Positions 38,308 through 47,400 of a stretch of 64,000 nucleotides of DNA are shown here, piece after piece. Each line of letters begins with the position of its first letter. The first letter of the stretch is position 1. This DNA is from Amycolatopsis iheyensis (GTDB taxonomy: Bacteria > Actinomycetota > Actinomycetes > Mycobacteriales > Pseudonocardiaceae), in assembly GCF_024703995.1 (NCBI RefSeq), contig NZ_JAMXQV010000003.1, positions 124,001 to 188,000 of the forward strand. The letters are read 5' to 3'. Made by a program: the position numbers and the translations under genes. The notes beneath the pieces are model-generated. The model saw only the letters and a program-made list of their open reading frames with translations. It did no database searches and was not told the DNA's origin.

Positions 38308-38748
38308 GTGTCCAGCGATCTCGAAGCGCCCTCGGCTGTGGCCGGCCGGCTCGGCTACCTGCTCAAGCACGCCCAGCTGCGGCTCGCCGAGCTGGCCGAG
38401 CCGTTGTACGCGCCCCTCGGCGTCACCGGGCGGCAGCTCGCGCTGCTCACGCTCTTCGGCGACGGGCCGGCGCAGTCGCAGCAGGACGGTGCGGCCCGGC
38501 TCGGTGTCGACCGGACGACGATGGTCGCGCTCGTCGACGAGCTGGAGGCACGCGGCCTGGTCCGGCGCGAGGTCGCGCCGGGTGACCGCCGCAAGCGGCT
38601 GGTGAAACTGACCGCCGAGGGTGAGCGCGTCCGCGAGGCGGGGGAGGATGTCACCCGGCAAGCCGAGGCGCTGCTGCTGGCGCCCCTGGCCGCCGAGGAC
38701 GGGGAGCGGCTGCGCGCGGCACTGCGCCGGGTTGTTCGCGGGGAGTGA
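38308..38748 (+). CDS. MarR family transcriptional regulator
   Basis: 146-residue MarR protein. The winged helix is LGVTGRQLALLTLF, then QSQQDGAARLGVDRTTMVALVDELEARGLV and the wing REVAPGDRRKRLVKLT, quoted in parts. The C-terminal helix forms the dimer interface. GTG start, leaderless by -10 spacing. It most likely represses itself and the divergent LLM oxidoreductase gene through the 23-bp palindrome. Confidence 0.93.
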   Translation: MSSDLEAPSAVAGRLGYLLKHAQLRLAELAEPLYAPLGVTGRQLALLTLFGDGPAQSQQDGAARLGVDRTTMVALVDELEARGLVRREVAPGDRRKRLVKLTAEGERVREAGEDVTRQAEALLLAPLAAEDGERLRAALRRVVRGE

Positions 38749-38802
38749 ACGGCGCCGGGAAGCAAACGGACAGCGAGGGCGTTGTCCAGGTCATATCCGG
38801 AG

Positions 38803-38828
38803 AAAACCTCAGCTATAGTAGAGGTTTT
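38803..38828. promoter_or_regulatory. Promoter with 8-bp inverted repeat before ABC exporter
   Basis: AAAACCTC (38803-38810) and GAGGTTTT (38821-38828) flank AGCTATAGTA, which carries the -10 hexamer TATAGT. The ATG of the exporter is 17 bp beyond. A protein binding the two arms would cover the promoter. It differs from the MarR site, so a separate regulator is expected. Confidence 0.65.
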
Positions 38829-38845
38829 GACACTGGGGGTTTCCC

Positions 38846-40714
38846 ATGGACAACACCTGGGCGCTGCTGAGCTCGGCGATGCGCGCCAACGACGTCCCGA
38901 AGGGGCTGAGCCGCGGCACGCTGAAGCGCGTCGCACGCTTCGCCCGCCCGCACTGGCGGCGGCTGCTGGCCTTCCTCGTGCTGACGGTGATCTCGGCGGT
39001 CCTCGCGGTGAGCACGCCGGTGCTGGCCGGCAAGGTGGTCGACGCGATCGTCGGCGGGCGCGACCTGCCGCTGGTGATCTGGCTCGCGGTCGTCATCGCG
39101 CTCCTCGCCGTCGCCGACGCCGGGTTCGGCCTGATCGAGCGGTGGCAGTCCGCGCGGATCGGCGAGGGCATCATCTACGACCTGCGGCGTGCGGTGTTCG
39201 AGCACGTGCAACGCATGCCGATCGCGTTCTTCACGCGCACCCGCACCGGCGCACTGGTTTCCCGTCTCAACAACGACGTCATCGGCGCGCAGCGGACCTT
39301 CACCGCGACGCTGTCCGGGCTGGTCACCAACACGATCCAGCTGGCGCTTTCGCTGGCCGTCATGCTCACGCTGTCGTGGCAGGTCACGCTGATCGCGCTG
39401 GTGCTGCTGCCGATCTTCGTGCTGCCCGCGCGCCGGCTCGGCCGCCGGATGGCCGGGCTGCAGCGCGAAGCGGCGAACCTCAACGCCGGGATGACCACGC
39501 AGATGACCGAGCGGTTCTCGGCGCCGGGCGCCACGCTGGTCAAGCTCTTCGGCCGGCCGCGGCAGGAGGCCGACGACTTCGGCCTGCGCGCGGGGCGCGT
39601 GCGCGACATCGGCGTGCGGACCGCGATGCTCACCCGCTGGTTCATGACCAGCCTGACCCTGGTTTCGGCGCTGGCGCAGGCGCTCGTCTACGGTCTCGGC
39701 GGCTACCTCGCGCTGACCGGCGTGCTCGCGCCGGGCACGGTCGTCGCGCTGGCGCTGCTGCTGACCCGGTTGTACGCGCCGCTGACCGCGCTGGCCAACG
39801 TCCGCGTCGACGTCATGACGGCGCTGGTGTCGTTCGAGCGGGTCTTCGAGGTGCTCGACCTGGAGCCGATGATCAAGGAGAAGCCGTCCGCGCAGACGCT
39901 TTCGTCCGGGCCGGTCGCCGTCGAGTTCTCCGACGTCCGGTTCGGGTACCCGGCGGCGGACCGGTATTCGCTGGCGTCGCTGGAAGACGTCGCGACGCTC
40001 GACCACCGCGGCGGTGAAGAGGTGCTGCACGGGATCTCGTTCCGCGCCGAGCCGGGGCAGATGGTCGCGCTGGTCGGGTCGTCGGGGGCGGGGAAGTCGA
40101 CGATCGCGTCGCTGCTGCCGCGGCTCTACGACGTCGACGCCGGGTCGGTGCGGCTGTCCGATGTGGACGTCCGGGAGCTTTCGTTCGCCTCCCTGCGGGA
40201 AACCGTCGGCGTCGTGACGCAGGACGGGCACCTCTTCCACGACACGATCCGCGCCAACCTGGCGTACGCGCGCCCGGGCGTCACCGACGACGAGATCTGG
40301 GCGGCCCTCGACCGCGCGCGGCTCGGCGAGCTGGTCCACTCCCTGCCCGACGGTCTCGACACGACGGTGGGGGAGCGCGGCTACCGCCTCTCCGGCGGCG
40401 AGCGTCAACGTCTGACCATCGCCCGCCTCCTGCTGGCCCAGCCCAAGGTCGTGATCCTGGACGAGGCGACCGCGCACCTGGACTCGGAGTCCGAAGCCGC
40501 GGTCGGCGAAGCCCTGACCCACGCCCTGGCCGGCCGCACGGCCCTGGTCATCGCCCACCGCCTCTCGACAGTCCGCGCGGCCGACCAGATCCTGGTCCTG
40601 GAACACGGCGAAATAGTCGAACGCGGAACCCACGAAGAGCTGCTGGCCGCCAACGGCCGCTACGCAACCCTCCACGCAACCCAGTTCGCAGAAGAAGAAC
40701 CCGCCGTGGCGTGA
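38846..40714 (+). CDS. ABC exporter, fused membrane and ATPase half-transporter
   Basis: 622-residue half-transporter. Six membrane helices lie between residues about 40 and 320, and the ATPase follows: Walker A GSSGAGKST, Q-loop VTQDGHLFHDTI, signature RLSGGERQR, Walker B VVILDEATAHLD and the H-loop VIAHRLST. The ADRYSLASLEDVATLDHRGGEEVL insertion before the ATPase is typical of actinobacterial lipid/drug exporter-like members. It would work as a homodimer. The substrate is unknown. Its 3' end touches a family B repeat. Confidence 0.93.
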   Translation: MDNTWALLSSAMRANDVPKGLSRGTLKRVARFARPHWRRLLAFLVLTVISAVLAVSTPVLAGKVVDAIVGGRDLPLVIWLAVVIALLAVADAGFGLIERWQSARIGEGIIYDLRRAVFEHVQRMPIAFFTRTRTGALVSRLNNDVIGAQRTFTATLSGLVTNTIQLALSLAVMLTLSWQVTLIALVLLPIFVLPARRLGRRMAGLQREAANLNAGMTTQMTERFSAPGATLVKLFGRPRQEADDFGLRAGRVRDIGVRTAMLTRWFMTSLTLVSALAQALVYGLGGYLALTGVLAPGTVVALALLLTRLYAPLTALANVRVDVMTALVSFERVFEVLDLEPMIKEKPSAQTLSSGPVAVEFSDVRFGYPAADRYSLASLEDVATLDHRGGEEVLHGISFRAEPGQMVALVGSSGAGKSTIASLLPRLYDVDAGSVRLSDVDVRELSFASLRETVGVVTQDGHLFHDTIRANLAYARPGVTDDEIWAALDRARLGELVHSLPDGLDTTVGERGYRLSGGERQRLTIARLLLAQPKVVILDEATAHLDSESEAAVGEALTHALAGRTALVIAHRLSTVRAADQILVLEHGEIVERGTHEELLAANGRYATLHATQFAEEEPAVA

Positions 40715-40850
40715 TCAGCCGGGCATCACTCGTGATTGGGGAGTCAACTCACGTGATTGAAGGGTCGACACGATCTCAGCGCCGTGTCGACCCTTCAATC
40801 ACGCGTGTCGACCTCTGAATCACGTGTGTCGACTCTCCACGCACGTGTAG
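40711..40850. repeat. Intergenic repeat cluster, family B copy 2
   Basis: Lies between the convergent ABC exporter and serine hydrolase genes. It holds units such as ATCACTCGTGAT, TCACGTGATTG and AATCACGCGTG. The core is a stem with 23-bp arms and one mismatch (40750-40772 and 40783-40805), including TTGAAGGGTCGACACG and its complement, around a 10-base loop. The GTGTCGACC and TTCAATCAC words are shared with 27809-27968. The last five codons and stop of the hydrolase gene lie within it. Confidence 0.88.
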
Positions 40851-41986
40851 AGGGCTTGGACCAGGGCCATTTTGCGGGGGTCGTCGCGGATCAGGGGGCC
40901 CAGCTGGTTGAGGGTGTAGCCGAAGGCGAGGCCGTTTTCCGGGTCCGCGGCGCCGGTGGAGCCGCCGAGGCCGTCGTGGCCGAAGGCCGTGGGGTTGGGG
41001 CCGAAGCCGCGGGCGTCGCTGCCGAGGTAGAAGCCCAGACCCCACTCGTTCGGGAGGCCGAGGACGGCGTCGATCTCCTTGCCCTGGCTTTCGCGGGCGC
41101 GGGCCAGCGCCGAAGGCGACAGCAGGGTGCCGTCGACCAGGCCGTGGTAGATCGTCGCGATCGCGCGGGCCGTGCCGTGGCCGTTCAGCGCCGGCATGAC
41201 CGCGCGGCGGAACGCCGGTTCGTTGGCGTGGTGGCCGGCGAGACGCGGGTTGGTCAGCGCGGCCTGGGCGACCGGGCCGGCGGCGGCGAACGCCGTGGCC
41301 AGCGCGTTCGCCATCTCCTCGGTCATGACCGGGTCGACGAGCGTCGCGCAGCGGCCGAGGTCGTCGTCGGCGGCGAGGCCGATCGAGAAGTCCGCGCCGA
41401 GCGGACCGGCGACCTGCTCGGCGAAGAACTCGCGGATGCCCTGGCCGGCGATCCGCCGCACGACCTCGCCGACGAGCCAGCCGTACGCCAGCGCGTGGTA
41501 ACCGCCCGCGGAACCGGGCTCGTACAACGGTTCCTGCGCGGCGAACAGCGACGTCATCAGGTCCCAGTCGTACAGCTCCTCGACGGCCACCGGCCGGTCG
41601 AGTCCGATGCCCGGCACCCCTGACCGGTGGGTCAGCAGCCACCGCACCGGGACCTCGGACTTCCCGGCCGCGGCGAACTCCGGCCAGTACTTCGCGACCG
41701 GCGCGTCGACGTCCAGCTCACCCGCGTCGGCGAGCCGGTGGGCGCAGATCGCGGTCATGCCCTTGGTCGTCGACCAGACGTTGGCGAGCGTGTCCGGCCG
41801 CCACGCGGCCGCGCGGTCGGGCCCGGACCAGCCACCCCACAGGTCGACGACGACCTCGCCGTGCCGGATGGCCGTGAACGCCGCGCCCAGCTCGCCGCGC
41901 TCCCGGAAGTTCTCCTCGAAGGCTTCGCGCACCGGCTCGAACCCGGGCGCGCACTCGCCGTGCACCGTCGCCGTGGCACCGTCCAT
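40820..41986 (-). CDS. Beta-lactamase-fold serine hydrolase (S12, EstB-like)
   Basis: 388-residue serine hydrolase of the class C beta-lactamase/esterase group. The SxxK nucleophile motif is STTK at residues 72-75, preceded by NVW, and the Tyr motif region is GGYHALAYGWLVGEV (about 161-175). DGLGGSTGAADPENGLAFGY replaces the KTG motif, as in EstB-type esterases. No signal peptide, so cytosolic. A GAGGAG ribosome site supports the ATG. The C-terminal codons run into a family B repeat, so the natural tail may have been altered by the repeat. Confidence 0.9.
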   Translation of the reverse strand: MDGATATVHGECAPGFEPVREAFEENFRERGELGAAFTAIRHGEVVVDLWGGWSGPDRAAAWRPDTLANVWSTTKGMTAICAHRLADAGELDVDAPVAKYWPEFAAAGKSEVPVRWLLTHRSGVPGIGLDRPVAVEELYDWDLMTSLFAAQEPLYEPGSAGGYHALAYGWLVGEVVRRIAGQGIREFFAEQVAGPLGADFSIGLAADDDLGRCATLVDPVMTEEMANALATAFAAAGPVAQAALTNPRLAGHHANEPAFRRAVMPALNGHGTARAIATIYHGLVDGTLLSPSALARARESQGKEIDAVLGLPNEWGLGFYLGSDARGFGPNPTAFGHDGLGGSTGAADPENGLAFGYTLNQLGPLIRDDPRKMALVQALYTCVESRHT

Positions 41987-42096
41987 GGGATCTCCTCAGC
42001 TCGTCGTTGAGCACACCGACCAGTCGGTATGTCGACGCTAAGCGGGCCGGGCACGCCCGTCAAGACGTGCCCGGCCGGTGCTTTTTCACGAAGCCG

Positions 42097-42825
42097 CTAG
42101 CGCAGCCGCGGGACGATCGCGGAGTACTTCTCCAGCAGCGCCGCGTTCGCCTCGTCGCCGCCCTCCACATTGGAGCTGCGCCACAGCGGGACGTCGAGGC
42201 CCTCCGCCGCGCCGCGGTCGTAGACTTGCGCGAGCACCAGGTTCCACAGGAACGCGTTGACCACAGTGGACAGCGGCGCGGTGCGCGGCGCGTCCGGCGG
42301 GTAGCTCGCGTCGCCGGGGATGACCAGCGAGTCCAGCACGACGGTGCCCTGCTCGACCAGGTTGCTCGACGACCGCTTCGGCGCCGCCGCCACGCACGCC
42401 CGCGACGTCACCGCGATCACCGCCGTGCCGCGCTTGTGCGCCTCGAGGCACAGCTCGACCGGGTACGGGTTCGACCCGGACGTCGAGAACACCACCAGCA
42501 CGTCGTCCGGGCCCGGCTCGCGCTCGGCCAGCACCTCGGCGGCCAGGCCGCTGCGGCGCTCGGTCTTCGTGCTGCTCACCGCGCCGTGCAGGGGCAGCAG
42601 GTCCGGGTGGTACAGCGGGTAGACGCACGCCAGGCCACCGGCCCGGTAGAACGTCTCGGCGACGGCCGCCAGCGAGTGCCCGGCGCCGGCGGTATAGACC
42701 AGTGCGTCGGCCCGGATCACCCCCAGCACCAGGTCCGCCGCCGCCCGTATCGCTTCGGCGTTGGCCTGCTCGACGTCCGCCAGCTGCTTGGCGACACTGC
42801 CCGAGATGTCCGTGGCGCTCACCAC
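42097..42825 (-). CDS. SIS-domain protein
   Basis: 242-residue protein with a single SIS (sugar isomerase) domain: LVYTAGAGHSLAAVAETFYRAGG, then VVFSTSGSNPYPVELCLEAHKRGTAVIAVTS, quoted in parts, with the Ser/Thr-rich phosphosugar loops. The group (similar to YfeU/ YokD-type SIS proteins near sugar kinases) probably binds or isomerises phosphosugars. The GTG at 42825 is chosen because GGAAGG lies 6 bp upstream. No sugar transport genes are adjacent. Confidence 0.85.
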   Translation of the reverse strand: MVSATDISGSVAKQLADVEQANAEAIRAAADLVLGVIRADALVYTAGAGHSLAAVAETFYRAGGLACVYPLYHPDLLPLHGAVSSTKTERRSGLAAEVLAEREPGPDDVLVVFSTSGSNPYPVELCLEAHKRGTAVIAVTSRACVAAAPKRSSSNLVEQGTVVLDSLVIPGDASYPPDAPRTAPLSTVVNAFLWNLVLAQVYDRGAAEGLDVPLWRSSNVEGGDEANAALLEKYSAIVPRLR

Positions 42826-42942
42826 ACCCACCCTTCCGTCGGGGATCGGGCGCCGAATCTACCGCGAAGATGGTGGCACGCGGTGGAATAGCCCGGTGGC
42901 CGGGCGGGGTTGACCCGGATGCGGGCGATGAGGAGGACGTGG

Positions 42943-43635
42943 GTGAGCGAGGCGGAACCGGCGGTGTCCGTGTGGCCGGCACGCGGAGGGACCGAGGCGG
43001 TCGTGCTGGTGCTGCACGGCGGCGCGGAGCACGGCACGGGCACCGTGCCGCCCTGGAAGCTCGCCTACCTGCGGATGGTCCCGATCGCGCGCGCCCTGCA
43101 CCGGGCCGGCCGCCACGCCGGCGTCGAGGTGCGGCTGCTGCGCAACCGCCGCTACGGCTGGAACGCGCCCACGCTCGACCCGGTCGACGACGCCCGCTGG
43201 GCGCTCGAGCGGATCCGCGCCGAGCACCCGGGCCTGCCGGTCGTGCTGGTCGGGCACTCCATGGGCGGCCGCGTCGCGCTGCGCGTGGCCGACGACCCGG
43301 CCGTGCGCGGGGTCTGCGCGCTGGCGCCGTGGACGCCGCGGGGCGAGCCGGTGGAGGCCGTCGCGGGGCGTTCGGTGCTCATCGTGCACGGCACCCGCGA
43401 CCGGATGACCAGCCCGGCGGAGTCGCACGCCTACGCCGCGCGCGCCGAGGCCGTCGCCGCGCGCGTCGCCCGGTTCGAGATCGCGAACGAGGGACACGCG
43501 ATGCTGCGCCGCTCGTCCGTCTGGACCCGGCTGACAACTGCTTTCACAATGGAAGTGATCGCCGGGGACGCCGACGACACGCTCAGCGGAGCGTGGGCGG
43601 CGCCGGGGCCCGAGCGGTTGCGAATACCCGTGTGA
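42943..43635 (+). CDS. Alpha/beta hydrolase
   Basis: 230-residue alpha/beta hydrolase. The oxyanion region is VLVLHGGAEHG, the nucleophile elbow GHSMGGRVAL (Ser about 103), the acid loop HGTRDRMTSP and the catalytic His in NEGHAML. The GTG at 42943 has AGGAGG six bases upstream and is preferred to the ATGs at 42919 and 42928. The substrate is unknown. It is 95 bp upstream of the cyclopropane synthase-like gene. Confidence 0.88.
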   Translation: MSEAEPAVSVWPARGGTEAVVLVLHGGAEHGTGTVPPWKLAYLRMVPIARALHRAGRHAGVEVRLLRNRRYGWNAPTLDPVDDARWALERIRAEHPGLPVVLVGHSMGGRVALRVADDPAVRGVCALAPWTPRGEPVEAVAGRSVLIVHGTRDRMTSPAESHAYAARAEAVAARVARFEIANEGHAMLRRSSVWTRLTTAFTMEVIAGDADDTLSGAWAAPGPERLRIPV

Positions 43636-43730
43636 AAGCGCCCCGAACAGGGCATTCGGCGAAGCGCGCCGCGGGGGTGCGGCGACTAGGATCGATCACC
43701 GGCGCACTTGGCCGGCCGGAGGGAGAACCC

Positions 43731-44984
43731 GTGACCACCTCGAGTGTCGACCGTGCGTCGGCTGAAGAAGTTCCCGACGAGTCCAAGTGGCCGGGGCTGG
43801 CCACCCCGCCGCGGTCCGCGCTGCGCGCGCGGATCGCCGAGAGCCTGTTCCGCCGCGCGGTCCGCCCGCTCGACGTGCGGGTGACGTTCCCGGACGGGAC
43901 CGTCCTCGGCGCCGGCGGCCCGGAGTCGCCCGAAATGCGTATTTTGCGCCCCGATGCCTTTTTCAACCGCCTGGGTGTCGACGCCAAGATCGGCTTCGGC
44001 GAGTCCTACATGGCCGGCGACTGGACCGCGTCCGACCTGGCCGAGGTGCTGACGCCGTTCGCCGAGCGGATGGCCACCCTCGTCCCGCCGGTGCTGCAGA
44101 AGTTCCGCCGCATCGCCGAGCGCACGCAGCCGCCGGCCGAGGAGAACACCCTCGAAGGCGCGCGGGCCAACATCCACCGCCACTACGACCTGTCGAACGA
44201 CCTGTTCGGCGCGTTCCTCGACGAGTCGATGATGTACTCCTCGGCGCTGTTCGGCCCGGCGGACGACCTCACCGCCGCCCAGCACCGCAAGATCGACAGC
44301 GTCCTCGACTACGCGGGGGTCCGCGAGGGCAGCGAAGTCCTCGAAATCGGTACCGGATGGGGTGAACTGGCGATCCGCGCCGCGTCGCGGGGCGCCCACG
44401 TGACGTCGCTGACCATCTCGGAGGAACAGCGCGCGCTGGCCACCGAGCGCATCGCCGCGGCCGGGTTCTCCGACCGCGTCGACGTGAAGCTGTGCGACTA
44501 CCGCGAGTCGAGCGGCCAGTACGACGCCGTGGTCAGCGTCGAGATGATCGAGGCCGTCGGCGCGTCCTACTGGCCGACTTTCTACGCCACGATCGGGGAG
44601 CGGCTGCGCCCCGGCGGGCGGTTCGGCCTGCAGGCCATCACGATGGACCACGATCGGATGATGGCCGCCTCACGCGCCTACACCTGGATCCACAAGTACA
44701 TCTTCCCGGGCGGCATCATCCCGTCGGTGCGCTCGGTGGAAGAGGGCCTGAAGGCGAACACGAAGCTCAAGCTGGCCGGGATGCGCGAGTTCGGCCAGGA
44801 CTACGCGCACACGCTACGGTTGTGGCGCGAACGGTTCCTGCACCGCTGGACCGACATCGCCGGGTTCGGGTTCGACGACGTCTTCCGCCGGATGTGGGAG
44901 TTCTACCTGGCCTATTCCGAGGCCGGGTTCCGCTCCGGGTACCTCAAGGTCCACCAGTTCGGCTACGAGGCGACCGGCAAGTAG
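43731..44984 (+). CDS. Cyclopropane-fatty-acyl-phospholipid synthase family methyltransferase
   Basis: 417-residue SAM-dependent lipid methyltransferase. An N-terminal domain of about 120 residues precedes HYDLSNDLFGAFLDESMMYSSA, a family hallmark. SAM motif I is VLEIGTGWGELAIRAA, then TSLTISEEQRALA and VSVEMIEAVG, where the Glu is the usual bicarbonate-site residue region. The C-terminal YIFPGGIIPSV and AGFRSGYLKVHQF complete the match. Similar to mycobacterial UfaA1, so it may make cyclopropane or methyl-branched fatty acids in phospholipids. The GTG start has a strong GGAGGGAG site. Confidence 0.92.
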   Translation: MTTSSVDRASAEEVPDESKWPGLATPPRSALRARIAESLFRRAVRPLDVRVTFPDGTVLGAGGPESPEMRILRPDAFFNRLGVDAKIGFGESYMAGDWTASDLAEVLTPFAERMATLVPPVLQKFRRIAERTQPPAEENTLEGARANIHRHYDLSNDLFGAFLDESMMYSSALFGPADDLTAAQHRKIDSVLDYAGVREGSEVLEIGTGWGELAIRAASRGAHVTSLTISEEQRALATERIAAAGFSDRVDVKLCDYRESSGQYDAVVSVEMIEAVGASYWPTFYATIGERLRPGGRFGLQAITMDHDRMMAASRAYTWIHKYIFPGGIIPSVRSVEEGLKANTKLKLAGMREFGQDYAHTLRLWRERFLHRWTDIAGFGFDDVFRRMWEFYLAYSEAGFRSGYLKVHQFGYEATGK

Positions 44985-45076
44985 CAACCCGACCCCGATG
45001 CCGGACGTCTCCCGATGGAGGACGTGCGGTCTACTGACGACGACAGTTTTGTCCGGATCGGGATTGGGTGATGGTC

Positions 45077-46273
45077 ATGACGTACCGAGGCGACGACGGC
45101 GGCCGCCGCATGCCGCCGCCCCGGCCGGCGGGACGCCCCCGGGAGCACCAGCGCGCGCAGATGATGCCGCTGCCGGGGCGGGGCCGCAGCCCGTACGACG
45201 AGCGCACCCGCCCGATGGGCGACCCGGAGCCGCAGTACGCGCCGCCCCCGCCGCCGCGGCGTGAGCCGCCGCGCCCGGACGACGGCTACCCGCCGTCCCG
45301 GCCGCCGCGCCGGCGTCGCTGGGGCTTCGGCCGGATCCTGATGACGCTGGTGCTGGTGTTCGTGGTGTTCCTCGCCGGCGTCTGGGTCTACCTGGAGTTC
45401 TCGATCAAGCGCGTCGACGCGCTCGCCGACTACTCGGGCCGTCCGGTCGCGGAGTCGGGCACGAACTGGCTGATCGTCGGCTCGGACAGCCGCGAAGGTC
45501 TCACCGCCGCGGACGAGGAGCGGCTCGCCACCGGCGACGTCGCGGCGGCCGGCGGCGGGCAGCGCACCGACACGATCATGGTCGCGCACATCCCCGACAA
45601 CGACACGAAACCGACGCTGCTGTCCCTGCCGCGCGACTCGCAGGTGTCGATCCCGGGGCACGGCAAGAACAAGATCAACGCGGCGTTCTCGCTGGGCGGG
45701 CCGAAGCTGCTCGCGCAGACCGTCGAAGGCGCCACGGGCCTGCACCTCGACCACTACGCGGAGGTCGGCTTCGGCGGGTTCGCCAAGATCGTCGACGCGA
45801 TCGGCGGCGTCGAGATGTGCATCGACAAGGACATGAACGACACCATGACCGGGATCAGCATCAAGGCGGGCTGCCCCCAGACCCTCGACGGCCGCGAGGC
45901 GCTGGGCTTCGTCCGGATGCGGCACAGCGACGCGACGCCGAGGTCGGACCTCGACCGCGTCGCCAACCAGCGCAAGTTCATCGGCGCGCTGGTGAGCCAG
46001 ATCGCGAGCCCGGGCACGCTGCTCAACCCGTTCGACTTCTTCCCGCTGCTGTCCTCGGCGCCGGACGCGCTGACGATGGATTCGGGCGACCACGTGCACA
46101 ACCTCGCCGGCCTGGCGATCGCGATGCGCGGGATCTCCTCGGGCGGCGTGGTCACCACGACGGTCCCGGTGACGAGCGGGTCGGCGGAGAACTGGGACAA
46201 GGCCAAGTCGAAGCAGCTGTTCGACGCCCTGAAGAACGACTCGGCGGTGCCGGACAGCGTCATCGTCAACTAA
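45077..46273 (+). CDS. LytR-CpsA-Psr (LCP) family cell-wall glycopolymer ligase
   Basis: 398-residue membrane protein. A Pro/Arg-rich cytosolic tail (about 1-85) is followed by one membrane helix (about 87-107) and an external LCP domain: LIVGSDSRE, QRTDTIMVAHI, LSLPRDSQVSIPGHGKNKINAAF (in part) and LGFVRMRHSDATPRSDLDRVANQR. The Arg and Asp positions that hold the polyprenyl pyrophosphate are present. The expected role is joining arabinogalactan-like or teichoic polymers to peptidoglycan. Starts at 45068 (GTG) and 45071 (ATG) are also possible; the difference is three residues at most. Confidence 0.93.
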   Translation: MTYRGDDGGRRMPPPRPAGRPREHQRAQMMPLPGRGRSPYDERTRPMGDPEPQYAPPPPPRREPPRPDDGYPPSRPPRRRRWGFGRILMTLVLVFVVFLAGVWVYLEFSIKRVDALADYSGRPVAESGTNWLIVGSDSREGLTAADEERLATGDVAAAGGGQRTDTIMVAHIPDNDTKPTLLSLPRDSQVSIPGHGKNKINAAFSLGGPKLLAQTVEGATGLHLDHYAEVGFGGFAKIVDAIGGVEMCIDKDMNDTMTGISIKAGCPQTLDGREALGFVRMRHSDATPRSDLDRVANQRKFIGALVSQIASPGTLLNPFDFFPLLSSAPDALTMDSGDHVHNLAGLAIAMRGISSGGVVTTTVPVTSGSAENWDKAKSKQLFDALKNDSAVPDSVIVN

Positions 46274-46315
46274 TTGCGGTGCGGAGCGGGGCTCGGCCGG
46301 GGCACCATGAGGTGC

Positions 46316-46846
46316 ATGGAGATTCCGGCCGAGACCCTGACCCACGACGAGTTCACGTTGACCCGCTGGACTTCCGGCGACGCCGCCGCGCTGACCGCGG
46401 TGGTTTCGGGGTCCGGCGCGCATCTGGCCGACTGGATGTTCTGGGCCGTCGGCGGCTACACCGATGAGGACTCCGCGGACTTCCTGCACCGGAGCCACGA
46501 AAACTGGGCGGCCGGCCGCTCCTACGACTACGCGATCCGCGTCGACGGCGCGATCGCGGGCAGCATCGGCGTGATGACCCGCGAGGGCGGCGTCGAGCTG
46601 GGTTACTGGCTGGGGCGCGACTTCACCGGCCGCGGCCTCATCACCCGCGCGGCCGCACTGCTGACCGAGGACGCGTTCCGCCGCGGCGCGGGCTACGTCG
46701 AAATCAAGCACGACGAGCTGAACGTCCGCAGCGGCGCGGTCCCGGCGCGGCTCGGGTTTTCCGTGCACCGCAAGGAACCCGCGGACGTCGACCGCGCGCC
46801 GGCGTGCTGCGGCACCGACCAGGTGTGGCGGCTGGTGAAACCCTAG
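46316..46846 (+). CDS. GNAT family N-acetyltransferase
   Basis: 176-residue RimJ/RimL-like acetyltransferase. The acetyl-CoA region is GVELGYWLGRDFTGRGLITRAAALLTEDAF, read here as ELGYWLGRDFTGRGLIT, and the C-terminal NVRSGAVPARLGFSVHRKEP fits the fold. The substrate may be a ribosomal protein N-terminus, an antibiotic or a small amine. ATG at 46316 chosen; one nine bases earlier is possible. Overlaps the convergent peroxiredoxin gene by four bases. Confidence 0.88.
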   Translation: MEIPAETLTHDEFTLTRWTSGDAAALTAVVSGSGAHLADWMFWAVGGYTDEDSADFLHRSHENWAAGRSYDYAIRVDGAIAGSIGVMTREGGVELGYWLGRDFTGRGLITRAAALLTEDAFRRGAGYVEIKHDELNVRSGAVPARLGFSVHRKEPADVDRAPACCGTDQVWRLVKP

Positions 46847-47304
46847 GAGACCTTGTTCCGCTCGCGCAGCACCTTCAGCGCCTGGTCGGCGTGGACCGTG
46901 AAGTTCAGCTCGCTCTTGATCTTCGCGAGGATCTTCCGGTCTTCGCCGATCACGAAGGTCGCGCGCTTCGCGTGCAGCGGCAGCAGTTTCCGCCAGACGC
47001 CGAACTGCTTGGCGACCTCACCCTCCACATCGGACAGCAGCGGGTAGTCGAAGCCGTTGGCCTCGGAGAACTGCCGCTGCTTGGTGACGCCGTCCGGGCT
47101 GATCCCGATCCGGTGCGCGCCGACCTCGGCGAACTCGGCGGCGAGGTCGCGGAAGTGGCAGCTTTCGGCGGTGCAGCCACCGGTCATGGCGGCGGGGTAG
47201 AAGAACAGCACCACCGGGCCGGTGGCCAGGAACTCCGACAGCTTGCGGTCGGCGCCCTGGTCGTCGGGCAGGGTGAAGTCGGGGGCGAGGTCTCCGGTGT
47301 CCAT
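46843..47304 (-). CDS. bcp: BCP/PrxQ-type peroxiredoxin
   Basis: 153-residue thiol peroxidase. The active-site motif is FFYPAAMTGGCTAESCHFRD, with peroxidatic Cys44 and a probable resolving Cys49 five residues on, the PrxQ pattern. The family reduces organic hydroperoxides and hydrogen peroxide with thioredoxin. The ATG at 47304 starts the fold directly (MDTGDLAPDFTLPD) and has AAGGG upstream; the 25 extra codons available upstream are unlikely. Confidence 0.93.
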   Translation of the reverse strand: MDTGDLAPDFTLPDDQGADRKLSEFLATGPVVLFFYPAAMTGGCTAESCHFRDLAAEFAEVGAHRIGISPDGVTKQRQFSEANGFDYPLLSDVEGEVAKQFGVWRKLLPLHAKRATFVIGEDRKILAKIKSELNFTVHADQALKVLRERNKVS

Positions 47305-47400
47305 GGAGGTCCCTTCTCGTCGGCGGCAGAACCCATCCTGCCGGGTCTTCGGAACCACCGGGGAACCGGCTTGGTCCACTTTCGCCCGGCGCCGGTCTCA

